This document shows positions 1 to 11,953 of a DNA stretch of 64,000 nt, one piece after another. How positions within the stretch are numbered: the stretch's first letter is position 1; every line of letters begins with the position of its first letter. The DNA comes from Cephalopachus bancanus (lineage: Eukaryota > Chordata > Mammalia > Primates > Tarsiidae), in the NCBI GenBank assembly GCA_027257055.1, contig JAPVLO010000146.1, positions 1,736,001 through 1,800,000 on the forward strand, written 5' to 3'. Under the pieces are notes generated by a model. It was not told where the DNA came from and ran no database searches. It saw only the letters and a list, made by a program, of their open reading frames with translations. A program made the position numbers and the translations under genes.

Positions 1-75
1 CAGGTTTTAAGGCCAGAGAGGTCAATTTCTATGTTTACTTTTTTAAAAAGTAACCATTAGTTCTATGGTGAACTT
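1..75 (+). repeat. LTR-like interspersed repeat, end of copy 1
   Basis: Truncated by the window edge. It matches 1249-1325 with a few substitutions and continues into AACTTGGGCTGCTTTCAGC, which the second copy lacks because a CA repeat interrupts it. Confidence 0.45.
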
Positions 76-189
76 GGGCTGCTTTCAGCACTACCAAGTG
101 TGGTGACTGTGTCCACAGAAAGAGAACGGGAAGATTTTGGCAGTCTCTGGGTAGCACATCATTTGTTAGCTTATTACATTAACACAGTA

Positions 190-312
190 ATCATAGCTAG
201 CACTCGCTGACCATACAGTCCAGGCTTCATAATCCTCACAGCATCCTTGTGTAGTGAGCAGATACCATTATCATTCTCCTCTTATAGATGAAAAAAACGG
301 GGGTTTAGTCAA
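190..312 (-). repeat. MIR
   Basis: Antisense MIR core: CATAATCCTCACAGCATCC ... ACCATTATCATTCTCCTCTTATAGATGA. Confidence 0.6.
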
Positions 313-314
313 AT

Positions 315-880
315 CAATTAAACTGCACAATAAAAGGAGGTCAGCCTCATTAGCACTCAGAAAATGCAAATTAAAACTTCAATAAGATAACTTTTTACAT
401 GGCAAAATTAGTAAATTGGACAATATCTAATACTGATGAAAATGTAGAGCAACAAAAACTCATATGCTCTGTTATTGAGAAATAACATCACTTTGGAGGA
501 CATGTTCCAGTATTTGAATAAGGTGAGAATATGCCCACACTAGGACGTGTCATTCTCAGTCCTCTATACTGAAGAAAGCTTGCACCCTGGAGAAGCTCTC
601 ACATATGTACACAAAGAAGCCTGTACAAAAATACCCATGGCACAATGTTGTTTGTGATGCCCAGAGATAATGGAAACAACCTCAATGTTTATTAAACAAG
701 AACATGGGTAAACAGATTGTGGTATGGTTATATGATGGGATATTATGTAGCAATAAAATAAATAACCAGAGCTAGACCTATCAAAACAAATAACTCCCAA
801 ACATGTTGACTATAGAAAAGCAGGAATAAAAACAATGCATACTATATAATGCTTTTATAAGATTTAACCACAAAATGTTA
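315..880 (+). mobile_element. Old L1 3' fragment
   Basis: Decayed copy of the L1 ORF2/3' end: the CAACCTCAATGTTTATTAA...GGGTAAACAGATTGTGGTATGG and GATATTATGTAGCAATAAA segments are degenerate forms of the usual L1 phrase. No open frame. Confidence 0.65.
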
Positions 881-1325
881 CCAATATGCCAAGGGTTCGT
901 TTGGGGTCCTATTGTTCATTGCATAGAAAGCCAATAACTGAGACAATGAGTATTGCCAGGGAAGAAGTCTTTTTATTTAGATGATATCAGCCAAGGAGAA
1001 CAAGAGATTGTCTCCATCTCTCTGTCTCACCAAAGTTAGGGATTTATATAAGTAATATAAAAAAATAAGAATTAGGGAGGAGTAAGGAAGAGGAATTGGT
1101 AAACAGGAATTGAGGGGATAAGAAAGAAGAGCTAGTAAACGGGAGGGATCTGGCATCCCATTGTCTGGATATGGTGATCTGGTGAGTTTAAGTTCCTTGA
1201 TACTATAGGTGTGAGTTTTCTAAGAAAGGAACTCAGATAAGACAAATGTTTTAAGATTTAAGACAGGATCAATTTCTATGTTTTTTTTTTTAATGTGTAA
1301 CTATTAGTTCTATGGGGAAGTTGGG

Positions 1326-1326
<1 letters not shown>
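880..1326 (+). repeat. LTR-like interspersed repeat, copy 2
   Basis: From about 1249 to 1325 the sequence repeats bases 3-75 of the window in the same orientation (shared ATCAATTTCTATG and CTATTAGTTCTATGG blocks, small differences). The run GTCTGGATATGG...AAGGAACTCAGATAAGACAAATG has the look of an old retroviral LTR, but I cannot name the family. It ends where a CA microsatellite begins. Confidence 0.45.

Positions 1327-1327
<1 letters not shown>

Positions 1328-1369
<42 letters not shown>
1328..1369. repeat. (CA)n microsatellite
   Basis: About 21 uninterrupted AC units running into a short AT tract (1370-1381). Confidence 0.97.
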
Positions 1370-1372
<3 letters not shown>

Positions 1373-1989
1373 TATATATATAGTATTTTTTATAATCTCA
1401 TAACGTTTTAATTTTTAAAATTGCTCAAGGCCTCATAGCTAGTAAATATAGGATCCAAATTTAAAGCCACACACTTTATTCCTTGCCAACACATCAAGCT
1501 ACCCATGGGAGAAAGTAGGCAATGGAAGGTGAATTTAGAGAAGAAACGTTATTCATTCCATCTGTTTTTTTGTACAGACCTTGAAAATGCAATTGTTTAG
1601 TGACAAAGAGATCTTACTTTGTATGCCAGGGGCAATCTTGAAAAATATGGTATTAAATATTAATAGCTTGAATCATGTTTGCCCATTGCCTTATATTATT
1701 ATTTAGAACTATGTTGCCACAAAAACGTTGGTGACAAAACCTAATGAAAGCAACAAAGGGGTTCCCGCACTCATTTCAAATGACTTTGTTGATGCAGAAT
1801 GCTATAACTATTTTATTCTCCTGAATAGATCAATCAAATATTAGCGAGTCTGTTCTTTCCATTTAAGGCAGACACACTAAAATACTCCACACAGTTTGTT
1901 CCTATTTTGTTGAGAGTTCTCACTAAATTAATCTGTAACAATTAAGAACTTAGCAGGAACTTCTTCACTTTCTCCTTTATTTAAGAATT

Positions 1990-2150
1990 AGTAAATATCC
2001 ATTCCATAGCCATCAATTGCCAAGTACCCTGCTAGATGCTAGTGAAATAATAGTGAACCAGATAGGCCCTGCCCTGGATGGGCTTTCAGTTTCCTGGAGG
2101 AGACAGACAAGTAATGCAGGTAATTATAAGGCAATGAGATAAGATGCTGC
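1990..2150 (-). repeat. L2 fragment
   Basis: CCAAGTACCCTGCTAGATGCTAGTG ... GGCCCTGCCCTGGATGGGCTT is the antisense L2 3' phrase. Confidence 0.6.
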
Positions 2151-2981
2151 AATGAGGTATGTCCTGGGCCTCTCACGGATGAGAATATAAGAGGGCCCTA
2201 ACCCTGCCATGTTGGATCTGGAAAGCATCAGCGATATTTCAGCTGAACACCAGAGGATGAGAGGGAATTGACTTCTGGGTAAGAAAGAAATTTAAGTATT
2301 TCTTGTCAGAGAATTCAGTAGTACTACTGTGGAGATTCCACTGTCAACCAAAGCAGAGGAAAAAAATAAAATATTTTAAGGTATCTCTTAACCTGAGAAA
2401 AAAGAGATGTAGTTTGATTGATCTAGAAGTTTCCTCTTCAGGTGAGCTCACCATTCTTTCTTCTGTGTGCTCAAAACAAATGACAATCGGATAAACTGCA
2501 TTTCTACTACCCTTTGTTAAATATGCAAATACAACCCTGACCTAAGTGAGGATGTTGTGGGCAGACACATCTGCAGTGAGAGCTTAATTGCCCTGATTTT
2601 ACTTCATGTTTTAAAAATCCCTCTTGACCTAGTTACCCAGGAGAAGAAATCTAAGCCCAGCTTCCCCACACACCCAGATGAATCAAAACCACAGACAGGG
2701 AAGTGCAGGGGAAGGAAGGTATTAATGCAGCACTTTAAAGCCATGCCAATTCCAGTTAATTCCTTCAAATCCTGTGTTCATCAGTGTGATTAGATAATTT
2801 GCCTTGAACTTATTCTAAGCTTGAGCATCCAATTTGATTAGGTAGGATTTGCCGAGAGACCTGATTTCCAAGAGTTGCTGAAGCCAACGTTGTCAGGAAA
2901 TCATGCTCTTGAATAAAAACCAACCTCCCAGAGTCCCAATCCTGCTAGTTAGAAGGAGACACAAATAAATCAGATGACAGC

Positions 2982-3246
2982 ATATAAAATGAAGCACTCA
3001 ACGTTTATTAATTACAATAAAAATAAAATCACAGAGTTATTTTTAAACAAATGCAGCCATTAAAAAAACTTTAAACAAGAAAGTGATTTTTTAAAATTCA
3101 AAGTAAGACATCAAGTGCAAGCAAAGATGACATTTTAAAATATCATCAATGGATGTTCACACAGATTCTCCATTGCAATAATATAAATTTATACCTTCAA
3201 TCTTACACAGCAACAAAGTGCACAGTGAGAAAGACAGCAATTGCTT
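2982..3246 (-). other. DPYS: Candidate non-coding last exon (3' UTR) of DPYS
   Basis: A donor-like site (gtaagaga) sits 14 nt after the DPYS stop. The best downstream acceptor I see is tttgattttctttcag, ending at 3247. From there to the poly(A) signal at 3009-3004 is about 260 bp. I recall that human DPYS has a tenth exon holding mostly 3' UTR, which fits, but the acceptor choice is by eye. Other acceptors between 3250 and 4700 cannot be excluded, nor can a single unspliced 3' UTR. Confidence 0.4.
3004..3009 (-). terminator. DPYS: Poly(A) signal AATAAA, probable DPYS 3' end
   Basis: On the minus strand AATAAACGTTGAGTGC is followed by a T- and GT-rich stretch (ctgatttatttgtgtctcc, about 2970-2950), the usual layout for cleavage at roughly 2980-2995. 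It lies about 1.7 kb downstream of the stop codon in genomic distance. Confidence 0.5.
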
Positions 3247-4732
3247 CTGAAAGAAAATCAAAGAGGCCTAGAGCGATGATTTTTTCTAAAGGATCCTGGG
3301 GAGCTGAAATAAGGCCCGCTTCTCCACAGGCTAACAACATTCCACTGTGAAGGGAACAGCAGCGTCCTTTCCTCTGATTTCACCTTTGAAGAGAATGAAA
3401 GGAACTCACTCCAACATTTTCTCTCACAAAGAGATGCAGAATTCAAGCCTAACCCCCAAGAAATGCTATAATCAGAATAAACACTAATCCTGCCCCTATA
3501 AATGTTGTTAATGGCATGTTATAGCATTCAATAGCATTTCTTTTTCTTGCTAATCTTCCTGTGAATTTTTAACAAAATCTTCCTGGATTAGAGGAATAAT
3601 TCCAGTAGTCTGGAAATGACAAAAAGGCTAAAACTTTGGGCTAGAGAACATTGTTCAAGACTGGCAACATTCAACAATGAAAGAGAGCACAGCACACAGT
3701 ACCAGGGGCTTCGTCATTCAAGTACTCATTATCCAAATCCCTGCAGTCACAGGATTTATGTAGGGAAGCATAACCCGTCAAAATGTAAAAATGTGCTGTG
3801 CCTGAACCTGTATAAAGTCAGTCCTTTGCCAAACAGTGCCCTTAATTAACACAAACGTCTATCCCAGCCCATCAGGTCAACCTCTGGTATAAGCCTCTTG
3901 CAGATGGCTACACGTCGAAACATCCAAAAACATAGCACACATTAAAAAATAATTAAAAGTCTAGTAAAATTGCAAAACCGGAAAAATACATAGATTTCAT
4001 GAAGTCAGTGGCAGTGATGTTAGATACTAAAACCACAGTAAGTTCTCTGTCATGGGGATCTGGTAGAGTAGGACCAAAAAACAAATGGAAGAAAGGAAAA
4101 TAAAGAGGATGATGACAATAGGCATTTCAAAAAAGCAAGATCTGTATGTCAAAAGACAGAGAACACTCATGATGCACTCAAATATTTTTGCCAAAAATGA
4201 TCATATCTACACTATTATTCAAAAAATGAAATGTGAAATAAAGCAATCAAATACTGTCAAATACTTTTCTTGAATAAGTATACCTCCAAAAGCAACATTT
4301 GATTCATTTTTCATTCATTCTAAGTTCTAGAGCATGGTAGCATTTATAATACCAAGATTCATTTTTCCAGATAAAGTCCTAATCAGTTTATACATTTTGG
4401 CCATGATATAGTACCTCCTGTCTTAAGTAGTAACAACAGATCCCTCTGTTACCAGCCTCCTGCATCTTGCTCATAGTTGGTTCTTTAGGGCTCTCGGATG
4501 TTTCCCAAAATCTCAGAGAATGAATCTCTAGCTAGCCCAAAGCCTTCTTCAATCCAGAAAGCTCATCTAACTTTTCTGCATCAACAAGTCTTGTATCAGT
4601 GTTATATTTTGAAGGCTTTGACCTTGGTTTCTTTTGGTTTCTTAACCTGTATGAAAAGAGAGATGCTAATGTCTTATGCTCTCACAAAGGAATATTTTCT
4701 TTGCCTACCGTCTCTTACCAACAGCACCCAGT

Positions 4733-4849
4733 TCAGGAGCAGGCCTGTTTCCTGGTCCCAGCTGTGGAGTCCCCTTTTGTCTCTCCGGATGTCGAGGTGA
4801 TGACTTCTCCCTTATAGGGTTCACGCTCCACTGGGGTAGGTATGCAAGT
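4733..4849 (-). CDS. DPYS: DPYS last coding exon 9 (C-terminal tail and stop)
   Basis: 117 nt of coding sequence ending in TGA at 4735-4733. The acceptor is ...tctgtttcag before ACT. It encodes [16 protein letters not shown], then a polar tail ending GTRKQACS. The tail has 38 residues, the same length as human residues 482-519, but after PYKGEV it is much less conserved than the upstream exons (human ends KQAHP by memory). Arg490 of PVER, replaced by Cys in a reported deficiency allele, is present. The exon probably continues 14 nt past the stop to a donor, gctgttg/gtaaga, at 4719, so the 3' UTR would be split. Translation and length match leave little doubt about the exon. Confidence 0.94.
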   Translation of the reverse strand, partial: TCIPTPVEREPYKGEVITSTSGETKGDSTAGTRKQACS

Positions 4850-5363
4850 CTGAAACAGAACATTTCATTTCTCTCTTGTGGTTTATTGACTTCTTGAGTT
4901 CAGGCTAAGTGCAGCTCCCTTTATGAATTGTGAGAGCAAAAAAAGAATCTTGTGAATAGATCATGTGCCTCCCTGCCCTTGCTCTTTCATAGAAATTCCT
5001 GGCAACCTTGGGTCTTTGGGTTGTCTCATTCTGCTGGTGTTGATTTGCATCAGACAGAGGCCCAGAGGACACTCATCACGTACTCACACCTTTCTGAGTC
5101 CTATAACTGTCTCCTACATCCTCTTTTCTTCTTGTTTCAATCCTACTAGTCTGTGTTCCCAGAGTGCTTTGCTGCACCTCTCCTAAGACTCAGAGCAGTT
5201 GCTTCTGATTGTAGCAATTTATGTGTTTTTCATTTTCCTGATTGCCTCTGTATATAATAGGCTTTCTAAAGAATCCTACCTTTTTGGTGACCTACTATGC
5301 AAAAGAACTCTGTGCTGGATTTGGCTAGAGTTAATTCAGTGCTTGAGCAGAGTTCTGAAATTT

Positions 5364-5370
5364 GGACACA

Positions 5371-5425
<55 letters not shown>
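5364..5425. repeat. (CA)n microsatellite
   Basis: About 30 CA units with one T interruption near 5374. It lies in intron 8 about 0.5 kb upstream, in gene orientation, of the last coding exon. Confidence 0.97.
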
Positions 5426-5427
<2 letters not shown>

Positions 5428-5489
5428 GCACATAAATTATCGTGGGTCTCATTTTGACTGCCAAAACTAATATATTGTAGTGATCAACA

Positions 5490-5660
5490 ATGTGGCCTTT
5501 GGAGTAAGACAGACCTAAGTTTGAATCTCCCTTTACCATTTACTACATGTAGAGAACTGACAAGTTAATTAATGTCTCTAGGCCTGCTTCCTCATCCACG
5601 AAATGGGGGGAACAAAAGCTATCTCTCAGATATTTGAGAATTTCCAGAGACAAAGCACTT
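5490..5660 (+). repeat. MIR
   Basis: Degenerate MIR: GACCTAAGTTTGAATCTCC, then the GACAAGTTAATTAATGTCTC core and CTTCCTCATCCACGAAATGG. Confidence 0.75.
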
Positions 5661-5800
5661 CCTTCATTCATTCAACAGATACTCACTGAGCTCACACAGC
5701 CCCAGAGACTTTGCCAAGCCCAGAAGATACAACAAAGAACAAGGTCACTAGCCCCTATGGTTGCAGAACTCAGCTTCTGGCATGCACTGAGCCCTCAATA
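5660..5800 (-). repeat. L2 3' end
   Basis: TTCATTCATTCAACAGATACTCACTGAG followed by the degenerate accumulating-count phrase typical of the L2 3' UTR read in antisense. Confidence 0.6.
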
Positions 5801-6134
5801 ATGGGGGACCCCTGCCCTCTTCTCACCAGGCCAAGCCTCTGTCCACTTTTTGTGTCTGCTTAGATGCTTTGCTGGATTTCCATTTTGGCTCGTTCTTTTT
5901 TTTCCCACTCTCGGTCCCGTCATCATCTTGAGGAACACAGACACCAGGAAATGCAGGGACAACCTCCCACACTTCTGCCATCGAGCCCCTGGATGACCAC
6001 ATCTGAAACCTTAAACTCACTTCATACCCCACTCTCTGACCATACCCTCCCTCTAAGATTTCTGGTCCCTGTGTTTTTTTTCCCTCTCCTGGTTTTACTT
6101 TCCAAGCTAGACTGCATGACATATCACTTAAACC

Positions 6135-6242
6135 TAGGGTGACCATACTATTTGCCATCCAAACGAGGACACTTCTGAGAGAGAAAAGAGCACTAAACAT
6201 AATCAACAGGCATAATCCAGGACCGTCCAAGCAAACCAAGAT
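6135..6242. repeat. Probable old DNA-transposon remnant
   Basis: CCTAGGGTGACCATACTATTTG at the left and CAGGACCGTCCAAGCAAACC at the right recall a MER-type element whose ends read 'gggtgaccatacgtcctggtttg'. Family not certain. Confidence 0.4.
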
Positions 6243-8645
6243 TTATTTCCACCTTCCTTCAACTCCTCTCTTGCTTATCAACTACAGGGTCTAGCCTTTC
6301 TTTTTGTTCCTCTTGGTTTTTGCACTCAGCAAAGCCTATGGCATATTTCAGTTTGATCATCAGCCTTCTCTGCAGAAAGCGCCCCTGGAGAGAGTGACCT
6401 AAGTGGGCAGACATTGTGCCACCTACCTGTGTGCTGTTTGGCCCTCATCAGCTTCCAGTCTGTCTCCCACTTCCTGTAACAATTCCTATGAGCCTTTAGT
6501 ACTTGCATCTTTCAGCTGAGACTTTTTTCTGTCCTAGGCTCCTTGGGAACTGATTACCAATGCCAATGACTCAGGCGGTGTCAAGTGTGTGGCTCTGTCC
6601 TCCTTACTCAGGGTAAGCTTGCTCTGTGAGTTGCTCAGTCCCTCATGGAATTCCTCCCCTGGCACCTGGCCTTCAGAGAGTGTGTGACCTAAGCCATCAG
6701 AATTCTTGCTAGTATCTTCCTGTCAGGGCCATGCCTTTACAAGTGCTAGGATGCCCACCCTCCCTTTTATCTAAGATCTCTGACCTCTCCTTTATAATTT
6801 AGCCCAGGTAATTATGAGTCTAGAAAGCTTTAGCCCTCCCTGCCCCATCCACCATCTTGCTGACAACAGTTTTCTGGAATTATCTGTTTACTTATCTGTC
6901 TCCCCCAGCAGACTGAGGGCTGCCACTGTTTCCATAATAAATACTTAATAAATATGGATGGAAGGGTATTTTTTTGTGGGAGAGGGTGGAGAGGGGGGTT
7001 TCCCACCTAAGCGTTCCTTCTATTTTTTTGTGGGCTGCTCTGGCCTGCTCAGTTTTCCTCTTACACTTTGTTGTGCTTTATCATTTCTCTGTTCTTGGGC
7101 TGTACTTTTTCTTTGACTGGTTTTCTAAAAACTACTTTCTGGGTGCTCAGCCACTGTACCAGCAGGGACTGGCTTGTCACTCTGATCACATGTCTCTGAC
7201 CTTGACTGGCCAGGTCTCACCTGCACAGTCTTATACTTTATCTGCCTCTGATTTCCTTCCAGAATGGCCATGGCGTGAGCTGAGCCATGCTTGCCCACAT
7301 GGCCACTCAGAGACAAGCCAACCTTCTTTTGGGAGCCTTGTGCTATCATCCCATGGACTTCATAATCTCTCCCTTTGATAGATAAGTTGACAGGAATCAA
7401 AGTCTCAAGCTTCTCAGCACTTTTAACCTTTTAATATTTCTCATCTTTAGAGATGGGCTACACAAGTTCTATTAATCTTTGTACTGTCTACTGCCCCTGG
7501 CATTGTACTCTGTGTATGTTTTGAAAATATCGATAAATGTTCACTGTGACAAAATGAAAAAGTGATGGTACTCACCCGGCAAAATCTTAAACCATCATTG
7601 ACACTATTTAGAAGTTCAGCACTACATTTGTTTTCTAAATAAACTTAACCTACAACTCTTAGGAACACAAATCTTGTCTTCTTTCTAGCGACAATGGCAA
7701 ATCTCTACCTAAAGTATTAAGTGCCCAATCTGACACTGACCCCAGCATATGGAGGGGCCAGTGCTTAATGCTTGTGGGTTACACCAGTGGTTGGGTTAAA
7801 AGTAAAGTGGGCTTCTTTCTCTGACATTCCAGATGAGGATGGTGATAATATAGACTGCATCCCAATTTTCCAGACTAAAAGCATACCTAATTCTTAGAAG
7901 ACATATCTGCAGCATAAAACACACAGAAAGACTAGGATGAAGAATCACAATGTCCTGGGTTGAACAAACTGAGCAGGTTTCTTCTCTTGCCTTTCAGGAC
8001 TCCGTGTTCTGCTGATGATCTTTCTTCTTCACTGGTCAGCTTAGCTAGTTTCTCCTCTCCTCAAACTCTGAAGGTTGGTGGGACCACAGCTCTGCCTTAA
8101 GCCACTTTCTTCTCTAACACAGTCTCCTTAGTGGCCTCAGTCTCACGGTTCCAAATCCATAGGCTGTGATTTCCAAATTTAATTTCCAGCTTTGATCTCT
8201 CTCACCTCCAGATTCCTTTATCCAAGGGGCTAATTGACCACAGCACAGAGGCATGTAAAGGTATCTCAGACAGAACTAGAATGTAAGCCCTATGAACCAC
8301 AGTTGAAGAAAGCAAGCTCTTTGAGGTCAGGAACTGCTGTCTTATTAACGCCTATATCCTCAGCTCCTAGAACAAGTAGGATTTCTCAGAACTTTGCATA
8401 TGATATTGAGCAATTGTGTCACCTGAGAGTAACATTATTCAAAAATCATTTGGCAACTTTCTCAAGGAGAATCTCAAGAGACTAGTGTCCTGAAAGAATA
8501 CCTTTAGAAGGCTGATCTGGGTTGTGGCATCTTTGTGCCCCCAGTACACAGTGGTCAAGATTAGATGACCACAGCAATTATTTCCATCATGAAGCTATCA
8601 CAAACAAATAAAATGGCTTGAGGGTAAAACCATAAAAGAGGCTAT

Positions 8646-9016
8646 TGCTATGGTTTGAATGTTGTTTCCTCCTAAGCTCATGTTGACATTTGATTGGCAT
8701 TGTAACAGCATTAAGAAGTGAGACCTTTCAGAGATGATTAGGCCATGAGGGCTCTTTCCTTATGAATGGATTAATGCTGTTATCTTGAGGGTGAGTTCCT
8801 TATAAAAAGATGAGTTTGACTTCTTTTCTGCCTCTCTTGTCCTCTCTTTGCCCTTCTGTCCATCATGGGATGACACAGCAAGAAGGCTTTCACCAGATGC
8901 TGGCTTTCTGATCTTGGACTCCCTAGCCTCCAGAAATGTGAACCAATAATTTCTGTTCATTGTTAATTACCCAGTTTTAGGCATGCTGTTTTAGCAGCAC
9001 AAAACAAACTAAGGCA
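8646..9016 (+). mobile_element. Solo MaLR LTR (MST/MLT1A type)
   Basis: Complete 371-bp LTR from TGCTATGGTTTGAATGTTG to CACAAAACAAACTAAGGCA. Internal landmarks are GATTAGGCCATGAGGGCTC, GAATGGATTAATGCTGTTATC and CCTCCAGAAATGTGAACC. It begins TG and ends CA, and is flanked by gctat (8641-8645) and gctgt (9017-9021), a 5-bp duplication with one change. No internal retroviral sequence remains. Confidence 0.9.
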
Positions 9017-9458
9017 GCTGTCCTAAGTAATACAAGAAACATAGACGGCACCTCACTAGCAGGACACTAACGGTTTACTTTGGTAGATGACAATTGAGTT
9101 TGAGTTCTCAGTATTTAATGATGATTGTCATTGTGATGAGTTAATAGAAAAACAAAAATGAGAATTATATCATATGTGATACTATGAATAAACATTAATT
9201 GCAATCATCATTATACTTGCATAATTGCAGAAATGCTTTTTGGTTAGCTGATCTGGGAAATAGAAAGACATAGACTGATAGAACATTTACCATATTGTCT
9301 GCAGAAGGTAGATTGCTGAGATGCTAGATTTTCAAGAATAGCAAGACCTATAGAGAAGAATCCCTGTACCCCAAAGGAGTTACTAATTCAAATCTGCCCA
9401 TGGAGGTTAAGATACTAAAGGATCAATAAAGACAACAGAGCTTCCAAATACCAAGCAG

Positions 9459-9526
9459 CAGACACTGGACCAAAACCAACCAGTCCAAATGACAGACACT
9501 GGCCCAAAACCAACCAGTCCAAATGA
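9459..9526 (+). repeat. 34-bp tandem duplication
   Basis: Two adjacent copies of a 34-base unit starting CAGACACTGG and containing CCAACCAGTCCAAATGA, differing by a single base (A/C). Confidence 0.93.
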
Positions 9527-9924
9527 ACAGCGACTCCCTGAGAATGAAACCCACACCTGGCCTGGTGAATTCAGAGCATTCATTGCACACTGAGCTGCCC
9601 CAAGGCTTCATGAATCACTAGCACATGAGCAACTCCTAGCTCCACAGAGGTGCTCTATAACAATGAGAACTTGCATTTTGATAATGTTTCATAATTTACC
9701 GAATGTCTCCATTTAGTCCTCAAAATATCCTGTGAGCTATTTCTCAAGGACAGCATAACAAAGCTGGGCCCTCTGGTAGATTTGCCAGCCTGAGGGTAAG
9801 TGAACCCTCTGTGCAGAGGGAAGGCTGGGGGAGGGATAGCTGAAGGATTGGAGGAGGTGGCTATGTGTTTTGAGTAGGGATTAATGTTACATTTAGTATA
9901 TTAGAGTGGTCACGGTTAAAGGAA

Positions 9925-10110
9925 TTGGTTTTGGAGGTGGACTAATCTGGGTCTAAGTTCCAACACTGCTAATTAGTACCTATGTGACTGCCCTGGGCCT
10001 CAATTTCTTAATCTATAAAAAGGGAATACCACTACTTAGCTCTAAGAGTTGTTATAAGAATTAAAGTAGGCTTGGCACATAATTGGCATCAACTAATATT
10101 TACTGAATGA
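9925..10110 (+). repeat. MIR
   Basis: GGGTCTAAGTTCCAACACTGC ... TGGGCCTCAATTTCTTAATC ... GTAGGCTTGGCACATAATTGG follows the MIR consensus order. Confidence 0.8.
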
Positions 10111-10154
10111 ATGCTGAATAATTACATAAAGCATGAAAAGGGAGTATTTAGAAA

Positions 10155-10430
10155 GTGCCCTGGTGAGTGTAATAGCTCACCCCTGTAATCCCTGCACTTT
10201 GGGAGGTGCAATGACTGCTTGAGCCCAGGAGTTCAAGACCAGCCAGGGCAACATAGTGAGGACATCATCTCTACAAAAAATTTGAAAATTAGCTGGGCAT
10301 AGTGGCACATGCCTGTAGTCCCAGCTACTTGGGAGGCTGAGGCAGAAGAAGGTTAAGGCTGCGGTGAGCCATGATCATGCCACCGCACTCCAGCCTGGGC
10401 AACAGATTGAGACCCCAACTGAAAAAAAAA
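10155..10430 (+). mobile_element. Alu (old, AluJ-like)
   Basis: Two-armed Alu with diverged left arm, CCTGGGCAACAGATTGAGACC end and an A-tail. Antisense to DPYS. Confidence 0.9.
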
Positions 10431-11629
10431 AGCATCCTATATACAGTGATGTGTTTGTAAATGTTAACAACCATCTCTACCTTCCTCTTTCTTCACCTTC
10501 CTTAAAGCCCTAGCTGACTTGCCTATTTCTGTGGAGTAAATACTCTCACCATGGCTGATTTCAGGTTACCCAAGTTACATCAATGAATGAAGAGTTGGGC
10601 AGAGATACACACAAAGGTCTTGTGTGAGCCAAAATGCACCAACTGCAGCACATGTGTTACCTTTTAGTAGTAGCAGTAATTAATTTAAGGAAATTAGGAT
10701 TAGATGGCAGGTGACAATATGTCTTAAATTATCTTCTCTGAGCTACCACCTTGAGAAAGACATTGACAAACTGTTATTCCAGAAATGAAGAATACTCATT
10801 TCAAGGACCAAATCAGCCATCCACTCAGTTTTATCTTATCTACAAGGCAAATTATGCTTATCATTGCAAAGATACAACCCAGTTTAAAAGCTTTGGCAGC
10901 AGTATTCTGAAACCATACATTACTCCATGAAGATATTCCTGTTTCTCTACAAAATGCAATGTAACCCTGATTATTCCAGAAAAGGCTGGGTTGCTTATTA
11001 CTGAAAAAAGAGAAAGCGGGGGGAGATGACTTAAGGAATGTCTATATCTTTAAATTTTGGTGGAAACTATAATACTCTAAACATAAAAATTTCAGAAACA
11101 TAATTCATTTTAACTTAGAGTTATATTTTTTGTTGAATAATTAGTATTTCATTTTTTTTTTAGGAATCTCTTGAACATTTAAGATGCTGTTACATTTTTT
11201 TCCTTCTTTATTTCTCTCTCCATTCCCCTAACACTCTTCCATAAGTGACTTTTATATGAAATTGAAATGTTTTATTATGTTATAGTTATCAAATAACGTT
11301 TGACGTCTCATCTTCTGATTTAGTTTTCCCCTTAAGGATCAGCTGTCTAAATTTTAAAAATAAATAAATGAACAATTCCCCAAAGCTGTCAAACCAGATA
11401 AAAATGTCTTTTCTTTCCTTTGAAATTCCTCCCCAAAATCCAATAACAGTGATAGCAATGTAGTGTGATGCTGACAAATTTTATTAAGTAATAAAATGTT
11501 GGATAGGAGTCAAGCTCACAGAGAACCCCACTATTTGGGATGAGGCAGGGACAATCTTCCAGGTAAATTGATTTAAATACCCTTCCATGCACCTCTAAAA
11601 CTACAGCCTTTGCTCCTTCTGTTTGCAGT

Positions 11630-11720
11630 TTATTCATCTACCAAATGCCTGCTATGTACCAAGCACTGGCATAAAAAGAACAAGATGCTGTACTGAAGGA
11701 GCTAATGTGTTAGGCAGGAG
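11630..11720 (-). repeat. L2 fragment
   Basis: Antisense L2 3' phrase: TGCCTGCTATGTACCAAGCACTGG. Confidence 0.55.
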
Positions 11721-11953
11721 ACCAGCTGAGTTTGGGAGCTGGCAATGCTGATCTGACCCTATAGGGCTTTGGGAGTCCAGAATAGGAAGCAATTATTTTT
11801 CTTGGGGAGGATAACAGGTAAGTAGGAGAAACAGTATGGGCCATCCCGGCTTGCCTTCAAGCTCTTAACCCCACTCAAAAAGAAATCTGAGTATTTTAAA
11901 TAAAAACAAAAGCAAGAGCAATTATAACCTCTTGTGTGAAAACCTAGATTTCC

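Larger units (their letters stand above)
1..2979. other. Intergenic region downstream of DPYS
   Basis: No gene is seen. It holds an LTR-like repeat end at 1-75 and a longer copy at about 880-1326, a MIR fossil at 190-310, an old L1 3' piece at 315-880, a CA microsatellite at 1328-1369, and an L2 fossil near 1990-2150. The interval 1400-1990 and most of 2160-2979 show nothing I can name. Confidence 0.7.

Noticed and set aside
5199..5539. Frames rich in alternating His/Thr or Val/Cys
   Set aside because: Translation of the CA microsatellite, not protein.
5823..6239. 138-codon minus frame
   Set aside because: Overlaps an old transposon remnant, has no splice or codon signal and no family resemblance.
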